Shown: positions 1 to 8,707, numbered from the stretch's first letter. The stretch is 51,013 nt of DNA from Streptomyces hyderabadensis (GCF_020404845.1 NZ_JAIOJZ010000055.1:1-51013), one strand, 5' to 3'. Translations and numbers: made by a program. The notes: generated by a model from the sequence alone, not told the origin.

Positions 1-125
1 TCGCCGAGGTCGTTGGCGAAGTCCTGCCGCTCCTGGGGCGTCCACTCGGGTGCTCCGCTGTCCCAGGCCTCGTCCAGTGGGACGTGGTGGTCGGCGTCCG
101 CGCCGCTGAGTCCGTCGATTGGCAT
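1..125 (-). pseudogene. HNH endonuclease family (DUF1524-like) fragment, cut by window edge
   Basis: Reading the minus strand from an ATG at 125 gives 41 residues that run off the left edge. They contain DADHHVPLDEAW followed by a stretch ending WTPQERQDFANDLG. That is the histidine-metal region of small secreted HNH/DUF1524 nucleases, where the HH pair is part of the active site. In that family the block lies well inside the protein, after a signal peptide and about 100 residues, so the ATG at 125 is probably not the true start. The N-terminal half is missing and is replaced by the transposase-like DNA that follows, so I read this as a truncated remnant. The rest of the gene lies outside the window. 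Confidence 0.55.
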
Positions 126-228
126 TAACGCTCTGATTTGGCTCCACTTTCCGGCTTGAGTTGGCCCCACCCCTGGGGGCGTACGGGAGCGTTCGGGGGT
201 TGTTCCGGTCTGGTCTGACCCCACCGGG

Positions 229-723
229 CTGTCGATGCGGGCGCTGGCCCGCAAGTACGGCGTGCACCGCCGGCTCGTACGCGCGGCTCTGGCGTCGCCG
301 GTTCCCAGGCCGCGGAAGAGGCCGGTGCGGCCCTCGCCCAGGTTGGATCCGTTCAAGAAGACGATCGACGAGTGGCTGCTGGGGGATCTGGAAGCGCCGC
401 CGAAGCAGCGGCCACGGTCCAGCGCTTCTTGAACCGGCTGCGGCAGGAATGCGAGGCGGAGATCGTCAGCACGGTCTGGGGTCTCCTGTCGGCGACGGGA
501 GATCGCCGAGGCTGCGGGAGCGGCGCCGACGGCGGGGTTCGTGATCCGTCACAACCAGCCGGGCATGGACGCCGAGGTCTACTTCGGCGAGGCGTGGGTG
601 GACCTGGCGGGTGAGCGGACGAAGTGCTTCGTCTTCGCCCTGCGTCTGGTCTACTCGGGCAAGGCGGTGCACCACATCACCACGTCGTGCGGCCAGGAGG
701 CGTTCCTGGACGGTCACGTTGAC
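229..723 (+). pseudogene. IS21-family (IstA-type) transposase remnant
   Basis: Two stretches in the same frame look like the N-terminal part of an IS21 transposase. The first (235-432) carries the helix-turn-helix ALARKYGVHRRLVRAAL and a basic segment ending LDPFKKTIDEWLLGDLEAPPKQR, then a stop. The second (about 502-723) carries AEVYFGEAWVDLAGERTKC and GKAVHHITTSCGQEAFLDGHV, the start of the catalytic fold. The region between is scrambled and the protein ends abruptly after DGHV, so most of the catalytic domain is gone. No partner ATPase (IstB) and no terminal repeats were seen. This is a dead insertion-sequence fragment at the left margin of the cluster. Confidence 0.7.
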
Positions 724-866
724 TGGTCACGCCAGGCCCCGTCGTTCGACTGTTGCCTGCCCAGCACAGCCTCCGGGACAGTGATCACACGCCGTCCCAT
801 GGCCCATGCGCCGGCCGTCGTGCGGAAGGTGGAGCCCGGCAGAGTCACGAAGCGGTCCGGCGGCTG

Positions 867-1276
867 TCACTTCCTGGCCGCGCCGGGTTCCCCGCTAATG
901 GATTCCTGGTAGGCATCCGCGTAGGTGGGAGAGTCCTTGATCAGGTCGTCGCAGAACGCGGCGACGTCGGTGCCGATGAGTTCCAGAACTCCCTTGCCCT
1001 CGGCGACGCCCTCCTCGAAGAAGTCGACGATTCCGGGAGGAGCGAGCCGTCGGACAGGCTGACCGGTCCGATCTTGAACAGGTACTTCTGCATCTCCTTG
1101 TGCACGATCTGGTAGTCCGGTGGGAGTGCCTTGACCCGGGCGACTTCGGTGACGCCTCTCGGGCACAGTGTTGCCTGCTGCGTCGCCCAGGAGGGCGCAC
1201 CTTCCGGTACGCACACCTGACATCGGCCACCCGGCATCGGCGTCGACCATCTCGGCACGACGCCCTTGACGTACAT
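867..1276 (-). pseudogene. DUF1048-family protein, frameshifted
   Basis: Two overlapping minus-strand frames each hold half of a small DUF1048-type protein. The upstream half reads ARVKALPPDYQIVHKEMQKY and continues to about position 1045. The downstream half, in another frame, reads GIVDFFEEGVAEGKGVLELI then GTDVAAFCDDLIKDSPTYAD and ends at 867. Joined by a frameshift near 1030-1045 they give the usual order of the family, whose role is unknown; its genes often sit beside PadR-type regulators. No PadR gene is visible here. Residues before ARVKAL do not resemble the family, so the 5' end may also be damaged. A sequencing error is the alternative explanation for the frameshift. The stretch 1277-1513 shows no gene. 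Confidence 0.6.
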
Positions 1277-1513
1277 CCATGACGCTCATTTGACGCTCCG
1301 GGTGCCCGCTGCCCTCAGGCGAGTACTGGAAAGGCTCTCTGAACTGCGGCTTTACCGTCAGTGTCCACGCTGACACCTTTCCGATGACGCATCATGTGGA
1401 GTGCATGGCGATTCTGGAGCCCGTGGGCAAGGGTGCCTGACCTGCTGTTCGGATTCCTGCGGTGCAACGGCTTGAGCGCCGTCCCGCCGCTCGTCTCCGT
1501 GGTCTGCCGGTGG

Positions 1514-2311
1514 TCAGCGGTCGGACATCGCCGGAGGCGATGTCATCAGGTGCATGTCACCCGAGAGGATGGCCCGCTGCAGATCCTGCAGCGGGCGCCC
1601 GGGCTCGAGGCCCAGTTCGTCGTTGAGTGTCTTGCGCACCGACTGGTACACCTTCAGCGCGTCCGCCTGCCGCTCCGAGCGGTAGAGCGCCAGCATGAGC
1701 TGGCGGTAGAACGCCTCGCACATGGGGTTCTCGGCGGTGAGGGAGTACAGCATGCTCACCGCCTCGCGGTGCCGGCCGAGTTGGAGCTGGCACTCGACGA
1801 GCATCTCCTGGCACTCCCGGCGGATCTCGGTGAGCCAGGTCGAGAAACCGTCGATGATCGGGCCCTTGGCGCCGGTTCCGTCGACGCTGTGGCCCAGGAT
1901 CGGGCCGCGCCACAGCGCGAGCGCCTGGCTGAAACAGGAGGCGGCCTCGTCCGTGCGCTGCTCGCGGAGCAACGACCGGCCCACGTCGACGAGTTCGGGG
2001 AAGATCTGGGCGTCTATCTGGTCGTCGCCCTTGTGCAGCACATAGCCCGGCGCCCGGGTCTCGACGGGGTTGCCGCTCGCGCCGGGCAGCTTCAGGAACT
2101 TGCGGAGCCGGGAGATGTACACGTGCAGGCCCGCGGCGGCGCGCCGGGGCAGATTCTCGCCCCAGATCTCCCGCATCAGCTGTTCCGGGGAGACCAGATG
2201 GTCCGCCCGGATGAGCAGCACCGTGAGGACGACCTCCACTTTCTGCGCATGAAGCGTGAAGTACGTGTTCTCGTCCCGGACGCGGAGCGGGCCCAGCATC
2301 TCGTACCTCAC
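1514..2311 (-). CDS. SARP-family transcriptional activator
   Basis: A 265-residue regulator of the Streptomyces antibiotic regulatory protein type. The N-terminal third is a winged-helix DNA-binding domain (begins RYEMLGPLRVRDE; recognition region GLHVYISRLRKFL near residues 60-72), followed by the bacterial transcriptional activation (BTAD) helices, with the typical ending VYQSVRKTLNDELGLEPG. I chose the GTG at 2311 because it has a purine-rich GGGAGGG stretch upstream and puts the conserved 'xYxxLGPL' motif at the N-terminus; an open frame extends 58 codons further but looks non-coding. SARPs normally activate their cluster by binding direct repeats at promoters, so this is the likely pathway activator. 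Confidence 0.88.
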   Translation of the reverse strand: MRYEMLGPLRVRDENTYFTLHAQKVEVVLTVLLIRADHLVSPEQLMREIWGENLPRRAAAGLHVYISRLRKFLKLPGASGNPVETRAPGYVLHKGDDQIDAQIFPELVDVGRSLLREQRTDEAASCFSQALALWRGPILGHSVDGTGAKGPIIDGFSTWLTEIRRECQEMLVECQLQLGRHREAVSMLYSLTAENPMCEAFYRQLMLALYRSERQADALKVYQSVRKTLNDELGLEPGRPLQDLQRAILSGDMHLMTSPPAMSDR

Positions 2312-2528
2312 CGGGCGCCCTCCCCTGTCGGCGTGGGTATCAGGGGACGGTGACCGCCGAGCGATAAGCCGGAGCGGGGGCGGTCCGACACAAGGGGTGG
2401 GGGGAAGGCAGGCACGGACTATCCCTTCGCCAGGAAACGCTGACAACGTTCTCGCCACAATGCGGAGCCGGGCCAGATCATGCACAGCTCAAAGATTGAA
2501 CGGCAATATAGATACGTCGACACCGGGG

Positions 2529-2545
2529 CGGAATGAGACATTCCG
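2529..2545. repeat. Inverted repeat CGGAATG-AGA-CATTCCG upstream of the SARP gene
   Basis: The two 7-base arms are perfect complements around a 3-base spacer, about 220 bases upstream of the SARP start. The size and symmetry suit a dimeric repressor such as the adjacent TetR protein, but nothing in the sequence proves binding. Confidence 0.45.
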
Positions 2546-2592
2546 TACTCCGTGTCGCGCGATTCTCGGATGCCAATGGAGCGGCACCTGGC

Positions 2593-2655
2593 GGGAGATT
2601 ATTACCTCCCCTTGGTTGAATATGGCGAGACGTCGCTGACCTGGGAGATCATTAC
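2593..2655. repeat. Direct repeat GGGAGAT(T/C)ATTAC, two copies
   Basis: Copies at 2593-2605 and 2643-2655 differ at one base and start 50 bases apart, close to five helical turns. They lie between the TetR stop and the SARP start. A regulator-binding role is possible; chance is not excluded. Confidence 0.35.
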
Positions 2656-2766
2656 GGCTTCGATGGCGACCCGGAAACGCTCTGTTGTCCGAGGGGCGTC
2701 GGAGCCGGAATCATCGGCGCCACGATTGTGTCTTGTTGTTTTCTGCCGCGCGCCGTGCGGAACGCC

Positions 2767-3369
2767 CTAAACCGGTCGTCGCTGGACGGCGTCGGTGATC
2801 ACCGCGGTCACCAGCTTGTCGACGGCCTCCGTGGTCGGCGGGCCGGGGGCGTGGTCCGCGAACAGGAGATGGCCGCCGCCGGTCAGGGAGAGCGTGAGCG
2901 AGTCGATGTCGGCGTCCGCCGCGAGACGCCCCCGGTCGCGCTCGTCGGTGAGAAAGGCGGAGATCGCGTTCGAGGCCTGGGCGAGGATCGCGATGCCGCC
3001 ACCGGGCATGACCTGCCGCAACCGGGCGCGCAGCTCGTCCCGGAACGTGATCAGCGGGATGATCGCCACCGGCACCGGCCCGAACAGGGTGAACAGCGCG
3101 CTGGACAGGTTCTCCGCCACGGTGCCGGTCCCGGCCGACTCGCGCAGCGCGCTCGCCTCCTTCTCCAGCCGCCCGGCCCGGTCGAGCACGAGGTCGGTGA
3201 GGAAGGCGTCGAAGTCGCTGAAATGCCGGTACAGGACGCCCTTGGCGCAGCCCGCCTCGTCGGTGACGGCCCGGCCCGTCAGGCCGTTCGGACCGCTGCG
3301 CAGGAGTACGCGCTCGGCGGCGTCGAACAACTGCTGTCTCGCGTCGCGAAGGTGCACCCCAGTCGGCAC
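2767..3369 (-). CDS. TetR-family transcriptional regulator
   Basis: 200 residues. The N-terminal helix-turn-helix is clear (ARQQLFDAAERVLLRSG, then GLTGRAVTDEAGCAKGVLYRHFSDFDAFL, shown here only as landmarks of about residues 10-57), followed by an alpha-helical ligand-binding domain without recognisable specificity. The GTG start at 3369 has a good GGAGAGGA ribosome site. The gene lies between the SARP gene and the short LuxR gene, all on the same strand. Members of this family usually repress and are released by a small ligand, often a pathway product or intermediate; its target could be any of the palindromes listed in this window, but that is inference. Confidence 0.85.
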   Translation of the reverse strand: MPTGVHLRDARQQLFDAAERVLLRSGPNGLTGRAVTDEAGCAKGVLYRHFSDFDAFLTDLVLDRAGRLEKEASALRESAGTGTVAENLSSALFTLFGPVPVAIIPLITFRDELRARLRQVMPGGGIAILAQASNAISAFLTDERDRGRLAADADIDSLTLSLTGGGHLLFADHAPGPPTTEAVDKLVTAVITDAVQRRPV

Positions 3370-3545
3370 TCGCCCGTCCTCTCCTGCGCCGACCCGCCCG
3401 CGCCCGGTCGTCGCTCACTGAGCGCACGCCCATAAAGGTGGGCGCCTGCTCATCTTACTGTGAGGCGGCAACAACGTCTTCAGTCAGGACATACAGAAGC
3501 CGGCGATCCGCTGAAGGGGCCGCGCCCGCCGCGACGCGTCGGCAT

Positions 3546-3779
3546 TCACCCGGCGACGATCCCGGCGGCGACTGCCAGACCGACCAGATGCGATTTGGTG
3601 CTGGCCCCGACACGGCGCCGCGCCTCGGTGAGGTGTTCGTCGACGGTGGTCTTGGAGATGCCGAGCCGCCGGGCGGTCTCCTTCGCCGTCAGACCCAGTG
3701 CCGCGAGCCGCACCACCTCGGTCTGTCTCGGCGTGAGCGCGTGGGCGACATCTGAGATGTCCGGTTCGAGGATGGCCAT
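3546..3779 (-). CDS. Short LuxR-type helix-turn-helix protein
   Basis: Only 77 residues, almost all of it a GerE/LuxR DNA-binding domain: ALTPRQTEVVRLAALGLTAK, then ETARRLGISKTTVDEHL. There is no receiver, PAS or ATPase domain, unlike response regulators or LAL regulators. The ATG at 3779 has GAGAGGA upstream at good spacing, so it appears to be a complete small gene rather than a fragment. Stand-alone HTH proteins of this kind occur in several Streptomyces clusters. It is divergent from the 3-dehydrase gene at 4126 and may act there. Confidence 0.75.
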   Translation of the reverse strand: MAILEPDISDVAHALTPRQTEVVRLAALGLTAKETARRLGISKTTVDEHLTEARRRVGASTKSHLVGLAVAAGIVAG

Positions 3780-4125
3780 TCCGGTCCTCTCTCGTGCTCA
3801 GGCTCTGGGACGGGCTCGACGTGCTCCGGAAGTGCTCTGTGCTTCCGGGATGTTACTGTGCGTCACGTCCCGGGGGCTGCGCGTTTTGCGACCATCCTGA
3901 AGGGCGCCCCTAAAACCGTTCTTGCGCGAGTCTTGCGCCGGCCGGCCGCCGCATCGCCCCCCCCCGGGGCCCGGGTCTTCAGCTCGGAGGGCAGCCGCGT
4001 GCAAGACCGGGGCTAGGCCGGCTTTAGCCGCACGGGCCACACTGTGCCGGGCCGCCCGCCCCGCATCGCGTGCCGGCCGACTACCGCCTGCCCCCGCAAC
4101 GCCACGGCGACGGCGAGGAGAACCC
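3780..4125. promoter_or_regulatory. Divergent intergenic region, LuxR gene / deoxysugar genes
   Basis: 346 bases with no credible gene. It should carry the promoters of the short LuxR gene (leftward) and of the deoxysugar pair starting at 4126 (rightward). A GC-only run around 3957-3972 and a GGGCGCCCC palindrome near 3902 are visible; I could not pick out a convincing -35/-10 pair. Confidence 0.45.
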
Positions 4126-5430
4126 ATGAGTGACCGGCTCGCGCACATCCTCGACGAGGTACGCCAGTACCACCGAGAGACCAGTGACGACAAGGAATTC
4201 GTCGTCGGCGTCACGGAGATCTGGCCGTCCGGGGCCGTGCTCGACGACGCGGACCGGGCAGCCGTGGTCGAAGCGGCCCTGACCCTGCGGATCGCGGCGG
4301 GCCGGTCGGCCCGCACGTTCGAATCGGCCTTCGCCCGGCGCATGCGCCGCCGGAAGGCGCACCTCACCAACTCCGGTTCCTCGGCGAACCTGCTGGCCCT
4401 CACCGCCCTCACCTCACCCCAGCTCGGACAGCGCAGGCTCGTGCCGGGCGACGAGGTGATCACGGTCGCGGCGGGCTTCCCCACGACCGTCAACCCCATC
4501 CTGCAGAACGGCCTGGTGCCGGTCTTCGTCGACATCGACCTGCGCACGTACAACACGACCGCGGAGCGCGTCGAGAAGGCCATCGGGCCCCGCACCCGGG
4601 CCATCATGATCGCGCACGCCCTCGGCAACCCCTTCGAGGTGGCGGAGGTGGCCCAACTCGCCGAGGAACACGACCTGCTGCTGATCGAGGACACCTGCGA
4701 CGCGGTCGGCAGCACCTACAAGGGACAGCCCGTCGGAACCTTCGGCGACCTGGCAACCGTCAGCTTCTATCCGGCCCATCACCTGACGATGGGCGAGGGC
4801 GGCTGCGTGCTCACCTCGAACCTGGCCCTGGCCCGGATCGTGGAGTCGCTGCGGGACTGGGGCCGGGACTGCTGGTGCGAACCGGGGGAGAGCGACACCT
4901 GCCGCAAACGGTTCGGCTACCAGATGGGGACGCTGCCGGCCGGCTACGACCACAAGTACATCTTCTCCCACGTGGGCTACAACCTGAAGGCGACCGATCT
5001 CCAAGCCGCACTCGGTCTGTCCCAGTTGGACAAGCTCGACGACTTCTGCGCCGCGCGGCGGCGCAACTGGGCACGGCTGCGCTCCGGCCTCGCCGAGGTG
5101 CCCTGGCTGCTGCTGCCGGAACCGGCGCCCGGCAGCGACCCGAGCTGGTTCGGCTTCGCCATCACCGTCGACCCCGAAGCGCCCTTCAAGCGCGCACAGC
5201 TCGTGGACTTCCTGGAGAGCCGCAAGATCGGCACCCGCCGGCTCTTCGCGGGCAACCTGACCCGCCACCCCGCCTACCTCGGCCGCGAGTTCCGCGTCTG
5301 CGGCGAGCTGACCAACAGCGACATCGTCACCGAGCACACCTTCTGGATCGGCGTCTACCCCGGTCTCACCGAGGAGATGATCGACTACGTCATCGCCTCC
5401 GTCACCGAGTTCGCGGGGGCCCACAGGTGA
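4126..5430 (+). CDS. NDP-4-keto-6-deoxyhexose 3-dehydrase (E1/SpnQ type, PMP and Fe-S)
   Basis: 434 residues, matching the 437 of the E1 (RfbH) enzyme. It has the DegT/aminotransferase fold, but the cofactor-binding lysine is replaced by histidine in SFYPAHHLTMGEGG, the hallmark of the 3-dehydrases that remove the C3 hydroxyl with pyridoxamine phosphate. The [2Fe-2S] ligands follow the family spacing exactly: Cys, 57 residues, Cys-Trp-Cys, seven residues, Cys. The product after reduction is a 3,6-dideoxy-4-ketosugar; with the 2,3-dehydratase next door the sugar becomes 2,3,6-trideoxy. The ATG at 4126 follows GAGGAG. The stop overlaps the next start (GTGA). No dedicated E3 reductase is present, so electrons must come from a host ferredoxin/flavodoxin system. 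Confidence 0.92.
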   Translation: MSDRLAHILDEVRQYHRETSDDKEFVVGVTEIWPSGAVLDDADRAAVVEAALTLRIAAGRSARTFESAFARRMRRRKAHLTNSGSSANLLALTALTSPQLGQRRLVPGDEVITVAAGFPTTVNPILQNGLVPVFVDIDLRTYNTTAERVEKAIGPRTRAIMIAHALGNPFEVAEVAQLAEEHDLLLIEDTCDAVGSTYKGQPVGTFGDLATVSFYPAHHLTMGEGGCVLTSNLALARIVESLRDWGRDCWCEPGESDTCRKRFGYQMGTLPAGYDHKYIFSHVGYNLKATDLQAALGLSQLDKLDDFCAARRRNWARLRSGLAEVPWLLLPEPAPGSDPSWFGFAITVDPEAPFKRAQLVDFLESRKIGTRRLFAGNLTRHPAYLGREFRVCGELTNSDIVTEHTFWIGVYPGLTEEMIDYVIASVTEFAGAHR

Positions 5431-6818
5431 CCGTGCCCGGCTCCGTCCCGGCCGCGCCGCGGCTCAAGGCCCGGCGGGCCGCCGGGCTGCCCGACCGGAT
5501 CGCCCGGTCCGCGGCCGCGCCGGGCGGCGAGAGCGCGGACGAGATCCGCCAATGGCTCGGGCGGCGCCGCGCGCAGGCCTCGTTCGCGGTGGACCGCATC
5601 CCGTTCGAAGCGCTGGAGGACTGGTCGTTCGACCCGGAGACCGGAAACCTCGCCCACCGCAGCGGCCGGTTCTTCACCGTGGAAGGGCTGCACGCCGCGA
5701 TCGGTGAGCATCCCGGGCGGACGGAGTGGCACCAGCCCGTCATCGTCCAGCCGGAGGTCGGGATCCTCGGCATCCTCGCCCGGGAGTTCGACGGAGTGCT
5801 GCACTTCTTGATGCAGGCCAAGATGGAGCCGGGCAACCCCGGACTGCTCCAGCTCTCGCCCACCGTGCAGGCCACGTACAGCAACTACACCAAGGTCCAC
5901 AAGGGCGCGGCCGTCCGCTACCTGGAGTACTTCACCGACCCCTCCCGGGGGCGCGTCCTCACGGACGTGCTGCAGTCCGAGCACGGCGCCTGGTTCCACC
6001 GCAAACGCAACCGCAATCTGATCGTCGAGACGAGCGGCGCGGTACCCGGGCACGAGGACTTCCGCTGGCTCACCCTGCGCCAGATCCACCAGCTGCTGCG
6101 GCACGACAACACCGTGAACATGGACGCCCGTTCGGTTCTCGCCGCCCTGCCGGTGCGCGGCGCGCCGCACGCGCTGCACTCGGACACGGAGCTGCTGTCC
6201 TGGCTGGCCCTGCGCCGGGCCGCGATCCCGATCCGCAGCGAACGCATCCCGCTCGCCGGCGTGACGGGCTGGACGCGCGGCGCCTCCTCGATCGACCACG
6301 ACGACGACCGCTACTTCCGCACCGTGGCCGTGTCGGTACGGGCGAGCAACCGCGAGGTCGGCCACTGGACCCAGCCGTTGATCGAGCCGCGCGGTGAAGG
6401 CGTGGTCGCCTTCGTCACCCGTACCTTCGCGGGCGTGCCGCACGTGCTGGCCCGGGCCCGCGCCGAGGGCGGCTCCACCGAGGTGGAGCTGGGCCCCACG
6501 GTCCAGTGCCAGCCCAGGAGCCATGCCCATCTGCCCGTCGCCCAGCGACCGCCCTTCCTCGACCTGGTCACGGCGGCGCCCCCGTCACGGGTCCGCTACA
6601 GCGCCCTGCACTCCGAGGAGGGCGGCCGTTTCCTGAACTCGGTGAGCCGCTACCTCGTCGTGGCGGCCGACGAGGGCGACGCGCCGCTCGCCGCGCCGCC
6701 CGGGTTCTGCTGGGTCTCCCGGGACCAGCTCGCCGCGCTCACCCGGTACAGCCACTACGTCAACGTCCAGGCGCGGACCCTGCTGCTGTGCCTGAACGCG
6801 CTGGACGAAGACGCCTGA
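5427..6818 (+). CDS. NDP-hexose 2,3-dehydratase
   Basis: 463 residues from a GTG that overlaps the preceding stop. The protein is an internal duplication typical of the family: the first half has WHQPVIVQPEVGILGI and LLQLSPTVQATYSNY, the second has HWTQPLIEPRGEGVVAF and EVELGPTVQCQP. These enzymes eliminate the C2 hydroxyl from dTDP-4-keto-6-deoxyglucose; the unstable diketone is then reduced by a partner 3-ketoreductase, here probably the product of 33736-34755. The C-terminus converges with rmlB, leaving only 12 bases between the stops, so no separate terminator fits. Confidence 0.92.
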   Translation: MTVPGSVPAAPRLKARRAAGLPDRIARSAAAPGGESADEIRQWLGRRRAQASFAVDRIPFEALEDWSFDPETGNLAHRSGRFFTVEGLHAAIGEHPGRTEWHQPVIVQPEVGILGILAREFDGVLHFLMQAKMEPGNPGLLQLSPTVQATYSNYTKVHKGAAVRYLEYFTDPSRGRVLTDVLQSEHGAWFHRKRNRNLIVETSGAVPGHEDFRWLTLRQIHQLLRHDNTVNMDARSVLAALPVRGAPHALHSDTELLSWLALRRAAIPIRSERIPLAGVTGWTRGASSIDHDDDRYFRTVAVSVRASNREVGHWTQPLIEPRGEGVVAFVTRTFAGVPHVLARARAEGGSTEVELGPTVQCQPRSHAHLPVAQRPPFLDLVTAAPPSRVRYSALHSEEGGRFLNSVSRYLVVAADEGDAPLAAPPGFCWVSRDQLAALTRYSHYVNVQARTLLLCLNALDEDA

Positions 6819-6830
6819 GCCGGTACCCGC

Positions 6831-7802
6831 TCACCGCCCGGGGCCGCCCGCGAGCGGTTCCCACCAGGAGCGGTGGTTCCGGTACCAGGCGACCGTCTCG
6901 GCGAGCCCGGACTCGAAGTCGCGTCGAGGGCGGTAGCCCAGTTCGCTGCGGGCCTTGGCGTCGAGGACCGAGTACCGCCGGTCGTGCCCCTTGCGATCCG
7001 CCACGTGGCGCACCTGGTCCCAGGTGCCGCCACAGGCCTTGAGCAGCAGCTCCGTCAGTTCGCGGTTGGTCAGCTCGGTGCCGCCGCCGAGATTGTAGAC
7101 CTCGCCCGGGCGCCCGCCGGTGCGTACGAGGTCCACCCCGCGGCAGTGGTCCTCGACGTGCAGCCACTCCCGCACGTGCTCGCCGTCGCCGTACAGCGGT
7201 ACGTCGCCGCCGGTCAGCAGCCGGCAGACGAAGAGGGGGATGATCTTCTCCGGGAACTGCCGCGGCCCGTAGTTGTTGCTGCACCGGGTCACCCGGACGT
7301 CCAGGCCGTGGGTGCGGTGGTAGGAGAGGGCGATCAGGTCGGAGCCCGCCTTGGAGGCCGCGTAGGGGGAGTTGGGGCCGAGGGCGTCCTCCTCGGTGAA
7401 GCGGCCGGCCGCGATGGACCCGTAGACCTCGTCGGTGGACACGTGCACGAAGCGGCCGACCCCCCGGCGCAGCGCCGCGTCGAGGAGCGTCTGGGTGCCG
7501 GTCACGTTGGTGCGTACGAACGCGCCCGCGCCGGCGATGGACCGGTCGACGTGGGACTCGGCCGCGAAGTGCACCACCTGGTCGGTGCGGGACATGAGGC
7601 GGTCCACGAGCGCGGCGTCGCAGATGTCCCCCCGGACGAAGCTCAGCCGCGGGTGCGTGAGGTCCAGGTTGTCGATCCGGCCCGCGTAGGTCAGTTTGTC
7701 GAGCACGGTGACATGGGAGACCTCGCCGGGGCCGGGCGCGAGCAGCATCCGGACGTACGCGGAACCGATGAAACCGGCCGCGCCGGTGACCAGCAGACGC
7801 AT
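6831..7802 (-). CDS. rmlB: dTDP-glucose 4,6-dehydratase
   Basis: 323 residues, extended short-chain dehydrogenase. The NAD-binding motif VTGAAGFIGS is at the N-terminus, the catalytic region STDEVYGS sits near the middle, and YAASKAGSD gives the Tyr/Lys pair. It makes dTDP-4-keto-6-deoxyglucose, the branch point of all 6-deoxysugars. The ATG overlaps the rmlA stop (TGATG), so translation is coupled; rmlB is the last gene of the leftward operon that starts at 17608. Confidence 0.95.
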   Translation of the reverse strand: MRLLVTGAAGFIGSAYVRMLLAPGPGEVSHVTVLDKLTYAGRIDNLDLTHPRLSFVRGDICDAALVDRLMSRTDQVVHFAAESHVDRSIAGAGAFVRTNVTGTQTLLDAALRRGVGRFVHVSTDEVYGSIAAGRFTEEDALGPNSPYAASKAGSDLIALSYHRTHGLDVRVTRCSNNYGPRQFPEKIIPLFVCRLLTGGDVPLYGDGEHVREWLHVEDHCRGVDLVRTGGRPGEVYNLGGGTELTNRELTELLLKACGGTWDQVRHVADRKGHDRRYSVLDAKARSELGYRPRRDFESGLAETVAWYRNHRSWWEPLAGGPGR

Positions 7803-8707
7803 CACTCCTCCATCAGCTCGGCGGGTGTCGGGTTGAGCTGGTGGGCGAGCGCGCTGCGCATGACGTACTGGCCGTAGGGCGAGCCGTCCATCTCGGCGCC
7901 GAGGCGGTAGCAGGCGTCCGCGTCGATGAAGCCCATGTACATGGCGATCTCTTCGACGCAGCCCAGACTGATGCCCTGGTGATGCTGGATGTCCCGGACG
8001 AACCGGCCCGCGTCGAGCAGCGATTCGTGGGTTCCGGCGTCCAGCCAGGTGACGCCCCGGCCGAGCCACACCAGGTCGGCGCGGCCCTCGGCCAGGTAGG
8101 CGCGCAGGACGTCCGTGATCTCCAGCTCGCCGCGCCCGGAGGGGCGCAGCCCGCGGGCGATGTCCGTCACCGTGTCGTCGAAGAAGTACAGGCCCGGGAT
8201 GGCGAGGTTGGAGCGCGGCCGCTCCGGTTTCTCCTCGATGGACACGAGCCGGCCCTTCGCGTCGATCTCGGCGACGCCGAAGTGCTGGGGCTCGGCGACC
8301 TGATGCCCGAACAGGACACAGCCGCGCAGCCTGCGCACCGTCCTGCGCAGCATGGAGGGCAGCTTGGCGCCGTGGAAGAGGTTGTCGCCGAGGATCAGGG
8401 CGCACTCCTCGCCCGCGATGTGCGCGGCGCCGACCAGGAAGGCGTCGGCGATGCCCCGCGGTTCCTCCTGGGCGGCGTAGTCGATGCGCATGCCCAGTCT
8501 GCTGCCGTCGCCGAACAGCCTGCGGAACAGCGCGAGTTCCGCGGGCCGGGCGATGATGAGCACGTCGTCGATGCCGGTGAGCATCAGCACGGACAACGGG
8601 TAGTACACCATGGGTTTGTCGTAGACCGGAGCGAGCTGCTTGGAACCCACGAGGGTGAGGGGCTGCAGCCGGGTCCCGTTGCCGCCCGCCAGGATGATGC
8701 CCTTCAC
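7802..8707 (-). CDS. rmlA: Glucose-1-phosphate thymidylyltransferase
   Basis: 301 residues beginning at a GTG (8707) that overlaps the methyltransferase stop (GTGA). It starts with KGIILAGGNGTRLQPLT, the nucleotide-binding signature, followed by SKQLAPVYDKPMVYYPLS and later IEEKPERPRSN and GVTWLDAGTHESLL, all typical of RmlA. The enzyme makes dTDP-glucose from glucose-1-phosphate and dTTP, the first committed step for the deoxysugar. A longer reading frame starts 14 codons upstream, but the family starts at the chosen position. Confidence 0.95.
   Translation of the reverse strand: MKGIILAGGNGTRLQPLTLVGSKQLAPVYDKPMVYYPLSVLMLTGIDDVLIIARPAELALFRRLFGDGSRLGMRIDYAAQEEPRGIADAFLVGAAHIAGEECALILGDNLFHGAKLPSMLRRTVRRLRGCVLFGHQVAEPQHFGVAEIDAKGRLVSIEEKPERPRSNLAIPGLYFFDDTVTDIARGLRPSGRGELEITDVLRAYLAEGRADLVWLGRGVTWLDAGTHESLLDAGRFVRDIQHHQGISLGCVEEIAMYMGFIDADACYRLGAEMDGSPYGQYVMRSALAHQLNPTPAELMEE

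Larger units (their letters stand above)
2312..2766. promoter_or_regulatory. Upstream region of the SARP gene; no gene seen
   Basis: This 455-base gap lies between the stop of the TetR gene and the start of the SARP gene, both on the minus strand, so it should hold the SARP promoter. Several parts are more AT-rich than the neighbouring genes (for example around 2490-2520). It contains a 7-base inverted repeat at 2529-2545 and a 13-base direct repeat at 2593/2643, listed separately. I see no convincing coding sequence. Confidence 0.5.

Noticed and set aside
4126..5430. Annotation as a sugar aminotransferase (DegT family)
   Set aside because: The PLP lysine is replaced by His and the Fe-S cysteines are present, so it is a 3-dehydrase and the sugar is not an aminosugar.
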